Position numbers and translations under genes: made by a program. A stretch of 64,000 nt of DNA from Neolewinella aquimaris. GTDB lineage: Bacteria > Bacteroidota > Bacteroidia > Chitinophagales > Saprospiraceae. The stretch lies in assembly GCF_014197245.1 (NCBI RefSeq), contig NZ_JACIFF010000006.1, positions 124,001 through 188,000 on the forward strand, in the 5' to 3' direction. The notes beneath the pieces are model-generated. The model was not told the origin of the DNA. It did no database searches and saw only the letters and a list, made by a program, of their open reading frames with translations. Below, one piece after another: positions 44,858 through 53,242 of this stretch (positions are counted from its first letter, which is position 1; each line of letters begins with the position of its first letter).

Positions 44858-45886
44858 TTAGCCCGCCTTTACGCGGGGAGCGACTTCCTTACCGATGAGC
44901 TCGATGGCCCGCAGCCGCTGCTCGTGGGTGAGTTCGGCGCTGTCCATTTGCAAGGTCAGTCGATCGATGCCGCCCAGGGCTTCGGAATGGCGAAGGATCT
45001 TTTCGGCGACTTCTTCCGGACCGCCCACAAGCAACGCGCCGAGAGGGCCACGTTGGGCATCAAAGTGGGGACGGCTCTGCGGCCTCCAGCCGCGCTCCCG
45101 GCCGATCTTGTTCATGGTGCGGGTGTGGCCGGGGTAAAAATCTTCGACCGCTTGGTTGGTGTTTTCGGCGACATAGCCGAGGGAATGCAGGCCGACTTTC
45201 ATTCCGGCTGGGTCGTGCCCGGCTTCGGTCCAGGATTTCCGGTACAGGTCGATCAGCGGCCGGAAACGATGAGTCTCACCCCCGATCACCGCGACCATCA
45301 GGGGCAGGCCGAGCGTACCCGCCCGCGCGAAGGAGGCCGGTGTGCCGCCGACGCCCAGCCAAATGGGGAAGGGATCCTGACTCGGACGGGGGTACACGGG
45401 TTGATCGCTCAGGGTGGGGCGGAAGCGGCCGGACCAGGTTACCCGCTCATTGTCCCGAATCTTAAGCAGCAGGTCTAATTTTTCGGTGAAGAGCTCATTG
45501 TAGTCCTTCATATCGTACCCGAAGAGGGGGAAAGCATCGATGAAGGAGCCGCGACCGACTACCATTTCTGCCCGACCCTTCGCGATGAGGTCCAGGGTAG
45601 CAAAACTCTGAAAGACACGCACCGGGTCGGCCGCGCTGAGTACGGTGACGGCGCTGGTGAGCCTGATGCGTTCGGTACGGGCGGCAGCGGCGGCCAGGAT
45701 GGTGACGGGGGAGGAGTCGAAGTAGTCCGGTCGGTGGTGCTCTCCCATGCCGAAGACATCGATGCCCATGCGGTCGGCGTGTACGATACGGTCGAGCAGG
45801 TCGGTCATGGACTTCTCCGCGTGGAGTACTTTTCCGGTCGTTTCATCCACTACGGCGGAGCCGAAGCTGTCGAATCCAATTTCCAT
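44858..45886 (-). CDS. LLM class flavin-dependent oxidoreductase
   Basis: Luciferase-like monooxygenase fold (TIM barrel, FMN or F420-type cofactor), cytoplasmic. The 342-residue protein has the family N-terminus EIGFDSFGSAVVDE, ADRMGIDVFGMGEHHRPDYFDSSPVTILAAAAART, the RIRLTSAVTVLSAADPVRVFQSFATLDLIAKGRAEMVVGRGSF stretch and the C-terminal LLVGGPEEVAEKILRHSEALGGIDRLTLQMD. These are the marks of the bacterial-luciferase-like oxidoreductases that act on alkanes, sulfonates or unknown substrates. It follows the ribosomal cluster, separated from it by the rplQ terminator, and precedes the MFS gene by 23 bases. Confidence 0.88.
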   Translation of the reverse strand: MEIGFDSFGSAVVDETTGKVLHAEKSMTDLLDRIVHADRMGIDVFGMGEHHRPDYFDSSPVTILAAAAARTERIRLTSAVTVLSAADPVRVFQSFATLDLIAKGRAEMVVGRGSFIDAFPLFGYDMKDYNELFTEKLDLLLKIRDNERVTWSGRFRPTLSDQPVYPRPSQDPFPIWLGVGGTPASFARAGTLGLPLMVAVIGGETHRFRPLIDLYRKSWTEAGHDPAGMKVGLHSLGYVAENTNQAVEDFYPGHTRTMNKIGRERGWRPQSRPHFDAQRGPLGALLVGGPEEVAEKILRHSEALGGIDRLTLQMDSAELTHEQRLRAIELIGKEVAPRVKAG

Positions 45887-45941
45887 CGTTCAGGTTTGCT
45901 ACCTCAACCGGCGAGCGGGGGCAGAGTTTCTTGAAAAGGCA

Positions 45942-45972
45942 AAAGCCCGAAACGCACTGCGTTTCGGGCTTT
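45942..45972 (-). terminator. Terminator of the ribosomal alpha operon
   Basis: A perfect 14-bp inverted repeat (AAAGCCCGAAACGC and its complement, loop of three) lies 20 bases after the rplQ stop and is followed on the minus strand by a T-rich tract (TTTTGCCTTTTC). It ends the map-to-rplQ transcript before the LLM gene. Confidence 0.85.
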
Positions 45973-45992
45973 GAAAAAGAATGTCATTGGGA

Positions 45993-46532
45993 TTACTCCT
46001 CCTCGCCGGAAGCCGGAGCATCGGCGGGGGGGGCTGGGGCTGCCGGTGTAGCTGCCGCTGCGGCAGTGGTTCCGGCGGAAGTTGCCTTAATTTCGGACTT
46101 GTTGCTGCCACCGCGACGACGACGGCTGCGACGCGTCTTGCCGGTAGACTTGGCACCGTCCTTGTTGTAGACCTCGTTGAAGTCGACCAGTTCGATCATG
46201 GCCATTTCGGCACCGTCACCGAGGCGGAAACCGGTCTTGATCACGCGAAGGTAACCACCGGGGCGGTCGGCTACTTTATCGGCGACCGTGCTGAACAGCT
46301 CCTCGACGGCCACTTTATCCTGCAGGTAGCTGAATACCGTACGGCGGTTGTGGGTATCGTTGGATTTCGACTTGGTGATCAGGGGCTCGGCGTACACCCG
46401 CAGTGCCTTGGCCTTCGCCAGGGTGGTGTTGATGCGCTTGTGCGTAATGAGGGCGATCGTGAGGTTGCGCAGCAGGGCCTTACGGTGGGCACTCTTGCGA
46501 CTTAAATGGTTAACTTTCTTACCGTGACGCAT
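45993..46532 (-). CDS. rplQ: Ribosomal protein bL17 with extended C-terminus
   Basis: Large-subunit protein close to the peptide exit tunnel. The first 125 residues match bL17: [58 protein letters not shown]-type segment and [27 protein letters not shown]. The total of 179 residues is longer than the about 120-130 of E. coli: a basic stretch ([10 protein letters not shown]) is followed by an Ala/Pro-rich, acidic tail (about 145-179). Extended bL17 is common in Bacteroidota. Last gene of the alpha operon; 204 bases with a long inverted repeat separate it from rpoA. Confidence 0.97.
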   Translation of the reverse strand: MRHGKKVNHLSRKSAHRKALLRNLTIALITHKRINTTLAKAKALRVYAEPLITKSKSNDTHNRRTVFSYLQDKVAVEELFSTVADKVADRPGGYLRVIKTGFRLGDGAEMAMIELVDFNEVYNKDGAKSTGKTRRSRRRRGGSNKSEIKATSAGTTAAAAATPAAPAPPADAPASGEEE

Positions 46533-46656
46533 GTCAGGATGGTTTGGCCGGCAACACGCTCCTCCGACTCATTGCAGATCGGGCAACTGCGAGGGGGAGG
46601 GGTAATTTGCCGTGGTTGTTTAAAGGAAACTACATCGGTATGGATGACCCGGGGAT

Positions 46657-46735
46657 TTAGTACGGTAGTACGGTAGTCGTTCAGTACGGTAGGGGAGTAC
46701 TACCGTACTACCGTACTGAACGACTACCGTACTAA
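46657..46735. repeat. GTAGTACGGTAGT-type inverted repeat, copy 2
   Basis: A 79-base near-perfect inverted repeat of the words TTAGTACGGTAGT, GTCGTTCAGTACGG and their complements ends one base before the rpoA stop codon. In the rpoA-rplQ transcript it would form a long stem and could stabilise, attenuate or process the message. The core word is shared with the cluster at 29977-30094. Confidence 0.8.
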
Positions 46736-46736
46736 C

Positions 46737-47738
46737 CTACTCTTCGTCCAGCTTATACTTGCTCAGGTCCATGCCGAAGGTGAGTCCTTTCTCTACGAGA
46801 AGTTCTTCGATTTCTACGAGGGACTTTTTGCCGAAGTTGCGGAACTTAAGGAGTTCGTGGGTGTCGTAGCGGACCAGTTCGCCGAGGCTATTGATCTTGG
46901 CGGCTTTGAGGCAGTTGTAGGCGCGTACCGAGAGATCGAGGTCTTCCAGACTGGTCTTGAGTAGCTTGCGCATGTGCAGGATGTGCTCGTCGACGATGGT
47001 TTCTTCGCGGGCACCGGTGCTCTGGAACTCGATGGGCTCGTCGGTGATCAGCATGAGGTGCTGGATCAGGATGCGGGCGGCTTCACGTACGGCATCTTCG
47101 GGGTGGATGGTGCCGTCGGTCTTGACTTCGAGGATGAGGTTCTCGTAGTCGGTGCGCTGTCCTACGCGGGTGGATTCGACGCGGTAAGCGACGTTCTTGA
47201 TCGGGGTGTAGATGGCGTCTACGGGGATCACGCCGATGGGGGCGTTCTTGGGCAGGTTTTCGTCTGCGGGAATGTAGCCGTACCCTTTGGTGACGGTGAG
47301 TTCTACTTCGAGGTTGACGAAAGACTCCATCGTGCAGAGCAGCAGGTCGGGGTTCATCACCTTGAACACGTTGGTGTGTTCGTCGATGTCGGCGGCGGTG
47401 AACTGTTCCTTGCCACTGATGGTGAGGTAAATCTTCTCCTCCTCCATCTCGTCGTTCTCGATCACCTGCTTAAGGCGAACCTGCTTGAGGTTGAGGATGA
47501 TTTCGACAACATCCTCCACTACGCCACGAATGGTGCCGAACTCGTGGTCGACACCGGCGATACGGACGGCGGAAATGGCGAATCCTTCGAGGCTACTGAG
47601 GAGCACACGGCGCAGGGAGTTACCGATGGTCTGACCGAATCCGGGCTCCAGGGGCTTAAATTCGAAGTTGCCGTGGAACTCATCCGACTTTTGCATCGTG
47701 ATCTTGTCCGGCTTCTGGAAATTTAGGATACTGCTCAT
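46737..47738 (-). CDS. rpoA: RNA polymerase subunit alpha
   Basis: Dimerising scaffold of RNA polymerase. The start chosen gives [15 protein letters not shown] (333 residues), the family N-terminus; an ATG 16 codons earlier adds an unconserved leader. The N-terminal domain (1 to about 230) shows [26 protein letters not shown] and the [17 protein letters not shown] segment. After a linker (about 235-250) the C-terminal domain carries [27 protein letters not shown] and [16 protein letters not shown], the DNA- and activator-binding helices. It is preceded by a 113-base leader with a strong hairpin and followed by a long inverted repeat before rplQ. Confidence 0.98.
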   Translation of the reverse strand: MSSILNFQKPDKITMQKSDEFHGNFEFKPLEPGFGQTIGNSLRRVLLSSLEGFAISAVRIAGVDHEFGTIRGVVEDVVEIILNLKQVRLKQVIENDEMEEEKIYLTISGKEQFTAADIDEHTNVFKVMNPDLLLCTMESFVNLEVELTVTKGYGYIPADENLPKNAPIGVIPVDAIYTPIKNVAYRVESTRVGQRTDYENLILEVKTDGTIHPEDAVREAARILIQHLMLITDEPIEFQSTGAREETIVDEHILHMRKLLKTSLEDLDLSVRAYNCLKAAKINSLGELVRYDTHELLKFRNFGKKSLVEIEELLVEKGLTFGMDLSKYKLDEE

Positions 47739-47804
47739 ATGATATTTCTGCTGTAAATTATTATGCCCTAACCGGCCGGGGGCCAAATCAGGGCTAAAAA
47801 TAGA

Positions 47805-47840
47805 GGGTGGCCGTAAGTCCGGTGGTGGATACGGCCACCC
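47805..47840 (-). promoter_or_regulatory. Hairpin in the rpsD-rpoA spacer
   Basis: GGGTGGCCGTA and TACGGCCACCC form a perfect 11-bp stem with a 14-base loop, 11 bases after the rpsD stop. On the minus strand it is followed by TCTATTTTTAG, giving it the look of a weak terminator or attenuator inside the operon. A second weaker stem (GCCCT/AGGGC) follows before rpoA. Confidence 0.5.
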
Positions 47841-47851
47841 CCCAACCCGAA

Positions 47852-48466
47852 TTACTTCGAGTAGAGTTCGACGATCAACTGGGTGTTGATCTTTTCGGGA
47901 ATGTTCTCGCGTTCGGGGTAAGCAAGGAAGGTACCTTCCATCTTCTCCGAATTAAAGTTGAGCCAGCCGTGGTTGCGCACGTCGCTCTTACCGTTCATGG
48001 TGTCGCGAATGACCTCGAGGCCCTGTGACTTGCCGCGTACCGATACGGTATCGCCGGGGCGAATCTGGGTAGAGGGAATGTTGTTGAGGCGGCCGTTCAC
48101 CATGATGTGGCGGTGAGAAACCAGCTGGCGGGCGGCGCGGCGGGTGGGAGCCAGGCCGAGGCGGAACACGACGTTGTCGAGACGCGCCTCCAGGAATTGC
48201 AGCAACAACTCACCAGTCACGCCACGGGATGCGGCGGCTTTCTCGAAGAGGTTGCGGAACTGCCGTTCGAGCACACCGTAGGTGTACTTGGCTTTCTGCT
48301 TCTCCGTCAGCTGTAGCTTGTAGTCGGAGGGTTGGCGACGCCGGCCACGGGTGTTACCGTGCTGACCGGGTTTGTATTTTTTACGCTCGAAGGCGCGGCT
48401 GTAGCCGAATATGGGTTCGCCGAGGGCGCGGGCTTTCTTAGCCTTTGGACCAGTATATCTAGCCAT
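47852..48466 (-). CDS. rpsD: Ribosomal protein uS4
   Basis: Primary 16S rRNA-binding protein of the small subunit; in many bacteria it also represses its own operon. The 204-residue protein has the N-terminal [20 protein letters not shown], the [34 protein letters not shown] helical part and the S4 RNA-binding domain (about 93-155, [31 protein letters not shown]). Length is normal. The four N-terminal zinc cysteines of some uS4 proteins are absent (C-minus form). It lies 102 bases after rpsK and before a hairpin that could be a target of such feedback. Confidence 0.98.
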   Translation of the reverse strand: MARYTGPKAKKARALGEPIFGYSRAFERKKYKPGQHGNTRGRRRQPSDYKLQLTEKQKAKYTYGVLERQFRNLFEKAAASRGVTGELLLQFLEARLDNVVFRLGLAPTRRAARQLVSHRHIMVNGRLNNIPSTQIRPGDTVSVRGKSQGLEVIRDTMNGKSDVRNHGWLNFNSEKMEGTFLAYPERENIPEKINTQLIVELYSK

Positions 48467-48568
48467 AGTGACGTGATGTCTTTAGTTGTTGCGGAATAGT
48501 CTCCCCCGGGTCGGGAAACGGATTAGCATCTTGCCCGCAGCGCGGACAAGCCCGGAGAAACATCGTGC

Positions 48569-48967
48569 TTAGACGCGACGACGCTTAGGAGGACGACAGC
48601 CGTTGTGGGGCATGGGCGTTACATCCTTGATCTTTGCTACGCGGATGCCGGCACCGTCGATGGCGCGGATCGCGGCCTCGCGGCCACTGCCGGGCCCCTT
48701 TACGTAGACTTCGACGACGCGCAGACCGGCTTCGTAAGCAACGCGGGCGGCGTTACCGGAAGCTACCTGAGCGGCGTAGGGGGTGCTTTTCTTGCTGCCG
48801 CGGAATTTCTCCTTACCGGCGCTGCCCCAGCTGATTACGTCACCCTGCTTATTGGTGATCGAAATGATGATGTTGTTGAACGTAGCCTGGATGTACACCA
48901 GTCCTTCGTTGTCAACTTTTACTTTGCGCTTCTTTACCACGCGGCCGGCTGCCTGTCTCTTAGCCAT
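48569..48967 (-). CDS. rpsK: Ribosomal protein uS11
   Basis: Small-subunit platform protein of 132 residues. It shows [75 protein letters not shown] and the conserved end [18 protein letters not shown], so it is complete. The first 20 residues ([16 protein letters not shown]) form the basic extension common in the phylum. Its ATG overlaps the rpsM stop by one base (TAATG), showing translational coupling in the operon. Confidence 0.98.
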   Translation of the reverse strand: MAKRQAAGRVVKKRKVKVDNEGLVYIQATFNNIIISITNKQGDVISWGSAGKEKFRGSKKSTPYAAQVASGNAARVAYEAGLRVVEVYVKGPGSGREAAIRAIDGAGIRVAKIKDVTPMPHNGCRPPKRRRV

Positions 48968-49344
48968 TACTTAGTCGCTTTTTTCTTGTTCGCTACGGTC
49001 TTACGCTTGCCCTTACGGGTACGCGCGTTGGTCTGGGTACGCTGGCCGCGCAGGGGAAGACCCTTACGGTGACGCAGGCCGCGGTAGCAGCCGATGTCCA
49101 TAAGACGCTTGATGTTGGTAGAAACTTCGGTGCGTAGGTCACCCTCTACTTTGTACTCGTTGGTAATGAGGTTGGAGATCGTACGAATATCGTCGTCGCT
49201 CCAGTCCTGTACCTTAGTGTTGTGATCTACTCCGGCGCGGTCGAGGATCTCACCGGCGCGGGTATCGCCTACGCCGAAGACGTAGGTCAAACTAATGATG
49301 CCGCGCTTGTTACGCGGCAGATCAACTCCTGCAATTCTTGCCAT
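48967..49344 (-). CDS. rpsM: Ribosomal protein uS13
   Basis: Small-subunit head protein touching the P-site tRNA and the inter-subunit bridge. The 125-residue product begins [26 protein letters not shown] and has the helix-two-turn-helix part [11 protein letters not shown], the C-terminal [33 protein letters not shown] signature and a Lys-rich tail that reaches the tRNA. It follows rpmJ by 17 bases and overlaps rpsK by one base. Confidence 0.98.
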   Translation of the reverse strand: MARIAGVDLPRNKRGIISLTYVFGVGDTRAGEILDRAGVDHNTKVQDWSDDDIRTISNLITNEYKVEGDLRTEVSTNIKRLMDIGCYRGLRHRKGLPLRGQRTQTNARTRKGKRKTVANKKKATK

Positions 49345-49361
49345 AGTAACTCTAGCTTAGC

Positions 49362-49478
49362 TTATCCCTGACGTTGCTTGAACTTCGGGGTCTTCTTATT
49401 GATGATGTAAACTTTTCCCTTGCGGCGGACGATCTTGCAATCGGCCGAACGCTTCTTAACGGAGGGTCTGACTTTCAT
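49362..49478 (-). CDS. rpmJ: Ribosomal protein bL36
   Basis: The 38-residue protein of the large subunit was found by translating the gap between rpsM and infA: it starts [20 protein letters not shown] and ends TPKFKQRQG. The zinc ligands C-x2-C...C-x4-H of classic bL36 are reduced to one Cys (Cys14), with Asn, Lys and Phe at the other positions, so it should not bind zinc. This form is the usual one in Bacteroidota. It lies 36 bases after infA and 17 before rpsM. Confidence 0.97.
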   Translation of the reverse strand: MKVRPSVKKRSADCKIVRRKGKVYIINKKTPKFKQRQG

Positions 49479-49514
49479 AGTAAAAGAATTTACGACCAGC
49501 GGCAGTGCGACAGT

Positions 49515-49733
49515 CTATTTGCAACGGTACGTGATGCGTCCCCGACTTAGATCGTAGGGGCTCATCTCCACCGCTACCTTATCACCGGGAAGAATTTTGA
49601 TGTAGTGCATCCGCATCTTTCCGGAGATCGTTGCCTTGATTTCGTGGTCGTTTTCCAGCCGTACTCGGAACATCGCGTTCGAGAGAGCCTCTTCAATCAC
49701 GCCATCCTGCTTGATCAGGTCTTTTTTGGACAT
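49515..49733 (-). CDS. infA: Translation initiation factor IF-1
   Basis: The 72-residue OB-fold protein binds the A site of the 30S subunit during initiation. It reads [68 protein letters not shown] and is complete. It has its own strong Bacteroidota promoter in the gap after map, so the downstream ribosomal genes can be expressed separately from map. Confidence 0.98.
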   Translation of the reverse strand: MSKKDLIKQDGVIEEALSNAMFRVRLENDHEIKATISGKMRMHYIKILPGDKVAVEMSPYDLSRGRITYRCK

Positions 49734-49751
49734 GTTTTAAATTTCGGAGGG

Positions 49752-49783
49752 CAAAGGTAAGATTATTTTTCTCACCACCCAAA
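49752..49783 (-). promoter_or_regulatory. Promoter of the infA-rplQ operon
   Basis: On the minus strand a -33 box TTTG (49780-49783) and a -7 box TACCTTTG (49752-49759) are separated by 20 bases, an exact fit to the Bacteroidota primary sigma-factor consensus. Transcription should start near 49745, about 12 bases before the infA ATG. It is the best promoter seen in the window. Confidence 0.75.
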
Positions 49784-49869
49784 TGGTTTATGAACTTGTT
49801 TTCACTAAGTAAAGGCTTAGCGGGCGGAAGTGGTTGACCATCAGCAACATTGAGGCGGCATTGCCACAC

Positions 49870-50724
49870 CTACACCATCACCAGGGGCTGGTAACGCGCC
49901 ACCAGTTCTTCGTCGATATTGTCCACTACCCGTAGATTCGGGTTGTTGCGGATGGCCTCCTCGATGGGGCGGTGGTCGCTCATCAGGTCGGCGGGCGCAC
50001 CGTCAGGGCTAATGGCAATCGAGTGCTCGTAGTGAGCCGCCGGGCTACCGTCGATGGTGATAATGGTCCATCCGTCTTCCCGACTTACCACGCTCCGCTT
50101 GCCGAGAGTAATCATGGGCTCGATGGCAATGATGAGGCCCGCTTTGAGGACGGGACCACGACCGCGCTTCCCGAAATTCGGTACATCGGGAGCTTCGTGC
50201 AGGCTGCGTCCGAGTCCGTGTCCGACCAGTTCGCGCACGGCACCGTACCCGCTCTCGCGTTCGGTATAGTGCTGGACGGCGTGGCTGATGTCACCGACCC
50301 GGTTGCCCTGCCGGGCCGCGTCGATGCCGAGGTACAGGCTGTGCTTGGTGCGGCGGCACAGTTCCATCACATCCTCCGCTACGTCTCCCACACAAAACGT
50401 GTATGCGGCGTCGCCGTAGAATTCATTTACGATGGTACCGCAGTCGATGGAGAGGATGTCGCCGTCTTCGAAGATCTGGTCTTCGTCGGGAAGGCCGTGA
50501 ACGACCTCTTCATTTTTTGAAACCAGCAGGGTGGAGGGGCAGCCGTACAGTCCCTTAAAACCGGGGACAGCTCCGTTGTCGCGAATAAACTCTTCGGCGA
50601 AGGTATCGATCTCCTTGCCCGTCAATCCGGGACGGAGCATCTTACCCACTTCCGTGAGGGTTTCGCACACCAAGAGGCAGGCAGCACGGCTACGCTCGAT
50701 TTCCTCGGGCGTTTTGTAGATCAT
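49870..50724 (-). CDS. map: Methionine aminopeptidase, type I
   Basis: Removes the N-terminal methionine from new proteins; di-metal enzyme of the cytoplasm. I prefer the start MIYKTPEEIERSRAA (284 residues) over an ATG seven codons upstream. The pita-bread fold residues are all present: His in VVHGLP, the metal Asp residues in SIDCG and FYGDAAYTF, His in VGHGLGRSLHEAPDVPN, Glu in IAIEPM and Glu in YEHSIAI. A C-terminal extension of about 45 residues (ADLMSDHRPIEEAIRNNPNLR...) goes beyond the classic 250-260 residue form. In most Bacteroidota secY precedes map; here the upstream gene is a divergent parA. Confidence 0.97.
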   Translation of the reverse strand: MIYKTPEEIERSRAACLLVCETLTEVGKMLRPGLTGKEIDTFAEEFIRDNGAVPGFKGLYGCPSTLLVSKNEEVVHGLPDEDQIFEDGDILSIDCGTIVNEFYGDAAYTFCVGDVAEDVMELCRRTKHSLYLGIDAARQGNRVGDISHAVQHYTERESGYGAVRELVGHGLGRSLHEAPDVPNFGKRGRGPVLKAGLIIAIEPMITLGKRSVVSREDGWTIITIDGSPAAHYEHSIAISPDGAPADLMSDHRPIEEAIRNNPNLRVVDNIDEELVARYQPLVMV

Positions 50725-50900
50725 TTTTCTGCCTTTCCTGCCCATATGCTAGTTGTTTCAAGGGTTGTTAACACGTTGATCACCGGGTGGTTGAAAGAAG
50801 GGGTGACATCCGGCCGTTTCGCCCGGAGGCGGCACCGCTTTACGCACTGACCTTGCACCCGCGTCCCCGCCCTCGCATCCAGTTTCGTACCTTCGCGGCC

Positions 50901-51683
50901 ATGGCAAAAGTCGTAGCGATTGCGAACCAAAAGGGTGGGGTGGGGAAGACCACGACCACGATAAACCTGGGGGCCTCCCTGGCCATTCTGGAACGCAAGG
51001 TACTGATCATCGACGCCGATCCCCAGGCCAACGCAACCAGCGGCGTGGGCATCCCGGCCGACGAACTGGAAGCGAGCATTTACGAGGTCCTTGTCGGCGG
51101 ACTCGACGTCAACGAAGTCATCTACGAAACCGAAACGCCCAACCTCCACATCATTCCGTCCAGCATTAACCTGGTCGGTGCCGAAGTAGAGCTGATCAAC
51201 CGTTTCCGGCGGGAGGACGTGATGAAGAACAGCATCGTCGAGCCCCTGCGTAGTTATTACGACTACATCCTGATCGACTGCCTGCCCAGCCTGGGCCTGC
51301 TCACCATCAATGCACTCACCGCGGCCGATTCCGTGATCGTGCCTGTGCAGTGTGAGTACTTTGCCCTGGAGGGACTATCGAAATTGCAGAACACCATCCG
51401 GCTCGTGCAGCAGCAACTCAACCCGAAGTTGCAGCTCGAAGGCATCCTGCTGAGCATGTACGACCAGCGATTGCGACTGGCCAATATGGTCGTCGAGAAA
51501 GTGCGCGAAGGCTTCGGAGACCAGGTGTTCGAAACCATTATCCACCGCAACGCGCGCATCAGCGAGGCGCCGAACATGCACATGCCCGTGGTGATGATCA
51601 ACGCGGGCAGCCGGGGCGCGAACAACTTCCTCAACCTCGCCGAGGAATTTTTGCTCAACAACGGGGAGAAGATTACCAAGTGA
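50901..51683 (+). CDS. parA: ParA/Soj-type ATPase
   Basis: ATPase that moves chromosome or plasmid partition complexes along the nucleoid. The start giving [24 protein letters not shown] (260 residues) is the family start; upstream codons are not conserved. The deviant Walker A (KGGVGKTT), [11 protein letters not shown], Walker [18 protein letters not shown] and the [15 protein letters not shown] segment are all present, as in chromosomal Soj. parB, usually next, is not here: the following gene is an overlapping membrane protein. A TACCTTCG box (50888-50895) ends five bases before the ATG, so the mRNA may have almost no leader. Confidence 0.93.
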   Translation: MAKVVAIANQKGGVGKTTTTINLGASLAILERKVLIIDADPQANATSGVGIPADELEASIYEVLVGGLDVNEVIYETETPNLHIIPSSINLVGAEVELINRFRREDVMKNSIVEPLRSYYDYILIDCLPSLGLLTINALTAADSVIVPVQCEYFALEGLSKLQNTIRLVQQQLNPKLQLEGILLSMYDQRLRLANMVVEKVREGFGDQVFETIIHRNARISEAPNMHMPVVMINAGSRGANNFLNLAEEFLLNNGEKITK

Positions 51684-53191
51684 GCCGAAAAAAACGCCGC
51701 AAGGCCACCCCCAGTACCGCCGCAACCGCCGCCCCCGATCCCGCCAAGGTCTCCAGCCGCTGGCGCTTCTTCGTGTGGATCTGTGCCTTCTTTTTCTTCG
51801 CCGCGCTCGTTATTCGGCTCGACGTCATTACGGCCTGGCCGGGTGCGGAGGGGTTTGCGCTGGCGCAGGCCGTCGGCAACGACTGGGGAAGCTACCTGCC
51901 CGCCGCACTGAACCACGCCCTCCTGCCGCTGGGACTAGCCATTGATACGGAGACCGACGCCATCTTTTTGTTTCCCCGCCTGGTGTCGGCTACCTGTATG
52001 CTGCTGACGGCCTTCTTTACCTACCGGTGGGCGAAGCGACTGTTCGGGCGGCAGGTCAGCGAGTTGACCCTGCTGTGTGCGGGCGCTTCCCTATTTCTGC
52101 CGTTCTTCGGCAAGGTGGCCTCGGCCGATGCCCTGGCGCTGCTGGGCCACGCGGGTATGTTCTGGACCGTCATGCTCTACGGGTTGGCCGGTGACACGCG
52201 GAAGATGCTGGCGTTCGGCATCTTCGTGATGCTGGCCGCCATTGCCGCGCCGGTTTCGACGCTGCTGCTGGGACTGATGCTGGTTATCCTTACCGTGTTT
52301 CAGCGTACGGACTACAACTGGCAGACGCCGGCCGGTCTTTCGGTCGGTATTTCCTGCCTCGTGCTGCTCGTGCAGGGTCCCCAGGAGGCCAACACCTATT
52401 GGTACTACGGGCAGGAGGACAGTCGCGTACTTGATCTGCTGTACTACGGGCTGCTCGGGATGCTTCCGCTGGCGGGTTGGCTGGTAGCGGGCGTACGCGA
52501 CCTCGTTTTCAAGAACCAGAAATTCGAGCAGTTTTCCCTCATCATTGCCATGGCGCTGGTGAGTACGTTGCTGGCGCAGTCGCTGCTGTTTATGCTGCTG
52601 CTGTCCCTCGTCGCCGGCAAGCAGATGCAACTGTACTTTCGGGAGGACAACTACCCCTGGAAGAATTACGTCAAAACCGCTTCGGTGCTGCACCTGATCG
52701 TAGCATTCATCGCCGTCTTTTTACTCCTGCTCGGCGGCGGACTGGCCTTTCCGGGCGCGGGTTTTCGGGCGGCACTGGGTATGGCGGCGGCGTACTGGAT
52801 CTTCAGTTTGCTGGCGACCCTCGGGATATTCGGCGACCGGCGGGATTTTGCCATTGGTGGATCGGTGCTGGCGGGAATGCTTACGGTCATGTTCTTCTGG
52901 GTGCAGGTGTACCCCTACCTGGAGGCCGAGCGTTCCTGGCCCTCGCGGTTGTTGGAACAGGGGGTGGAGCCGACTACCCTGGAGCTGCCCGACGAGGCCT
53001 ACGAGAGCGAGCTCAGCAGTGCCTTGCCGTACTTCGTCCGGGAGGGATGGCAATTAGGCGAGACCGGGGAGTACCGCCTTTACCAATTGCCGGCCGGCGA
53101 TACGACGGTGCAGGGGGGCGGCGGCGCGCGGGTGCGGGGGCGGGCAATTGTAATGCCAAGCTTGTTTGGTTTGAAGCGAATGGCCCAGTAG
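51680..53191 (+). CDS. GT-C-like multi-span membrane protein
   Basis: The 503-residue protein has about 10-12 hydrophobic helices and a C-terminal soluble stretch (about 420-503), the general layout of GT39/PMT-type membrane glycosyltransferases. In the first periplasmic loop, where active members carry an Asp-Glu pair, the sequence reads [16 protein letters not shown], so only Glu is kept; it may be a diverged or non-catalytic member. The N-terminal 25 residues are basic and rich in Ala and Thr. The start is GTG overlapping the parA stop (GTGA), so translation is coupled to parA. Function not known. Confidence 0.7.
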   Translation: MSRKKRRKATPSTAATAAPDPAKVSSRWRFFVWICAFFFFAALVIRLDVITAWPGAEGFALAQAVGNDWGSYLPAALNHALLPLGLAIDTETDAIFLFPRLVSATCMLLTAFFTYRWAKRLFGRQVSELTLLCAGASLFLPFFGKVASADALALLGHAGMFWTVMLYGLAGDTRKMLAFGIFVMLAAIAAPVSTLLLGLMLVILTVFQRTDYNWQTPAGLSVGISCLVLLVQGPQEANTYWYYGQEDSRVLDLLYYGLLGMLPLAGWLVAGVRDLVFKNQKFEQFSLIIAMALVSTLLAQSLLFMLLLSLVAGKQMQLYFREDNYPWKNYVKTASVLHLIVAFIAVFLLLLGGGLAFPGAGFRAALGMAAAYWIFSLLATLGIFGDRRDFAIGGSVLAGMLTVMFFWVQVYPYLEAERSWPSRLLEQGVEPTTLELPDEAYESELSSALPYFVREGWQLGETGEYRLYQLPAGDTTVQGGGGARVRGRAIVMPSLFGLKRMAQ

Positions 53192-53215
53192 GGGGGAAAG
53201 AAGGCTTCCGTGCGT

Positions 53216-53223
53216 TACATTTA
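53216..53223 (+). promoter_or_regulatory. Candidate -7 box of the sugar porter gene
   Basis: TACATTTA matches TAnnTTTG at seven of eight positions, 19 bases before the ATG of the sugar porter gene. No clear -33 element. Confidence 0.35.
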
Positions 53224-53242
53224 GGCCACAACTCGACTATGT

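Noticed and set aside
46974-47726. 250-codon plus-strand frame
   Set aside because: Complement of rpoA with Gly/Val-rich, low-complexity composition typical of a shadow frame.
50721-51149. Minus-strand 142-codon frame upstream of map
   Set aside because: It overlaps parA completely in antisense and lacks any recognisable feature.
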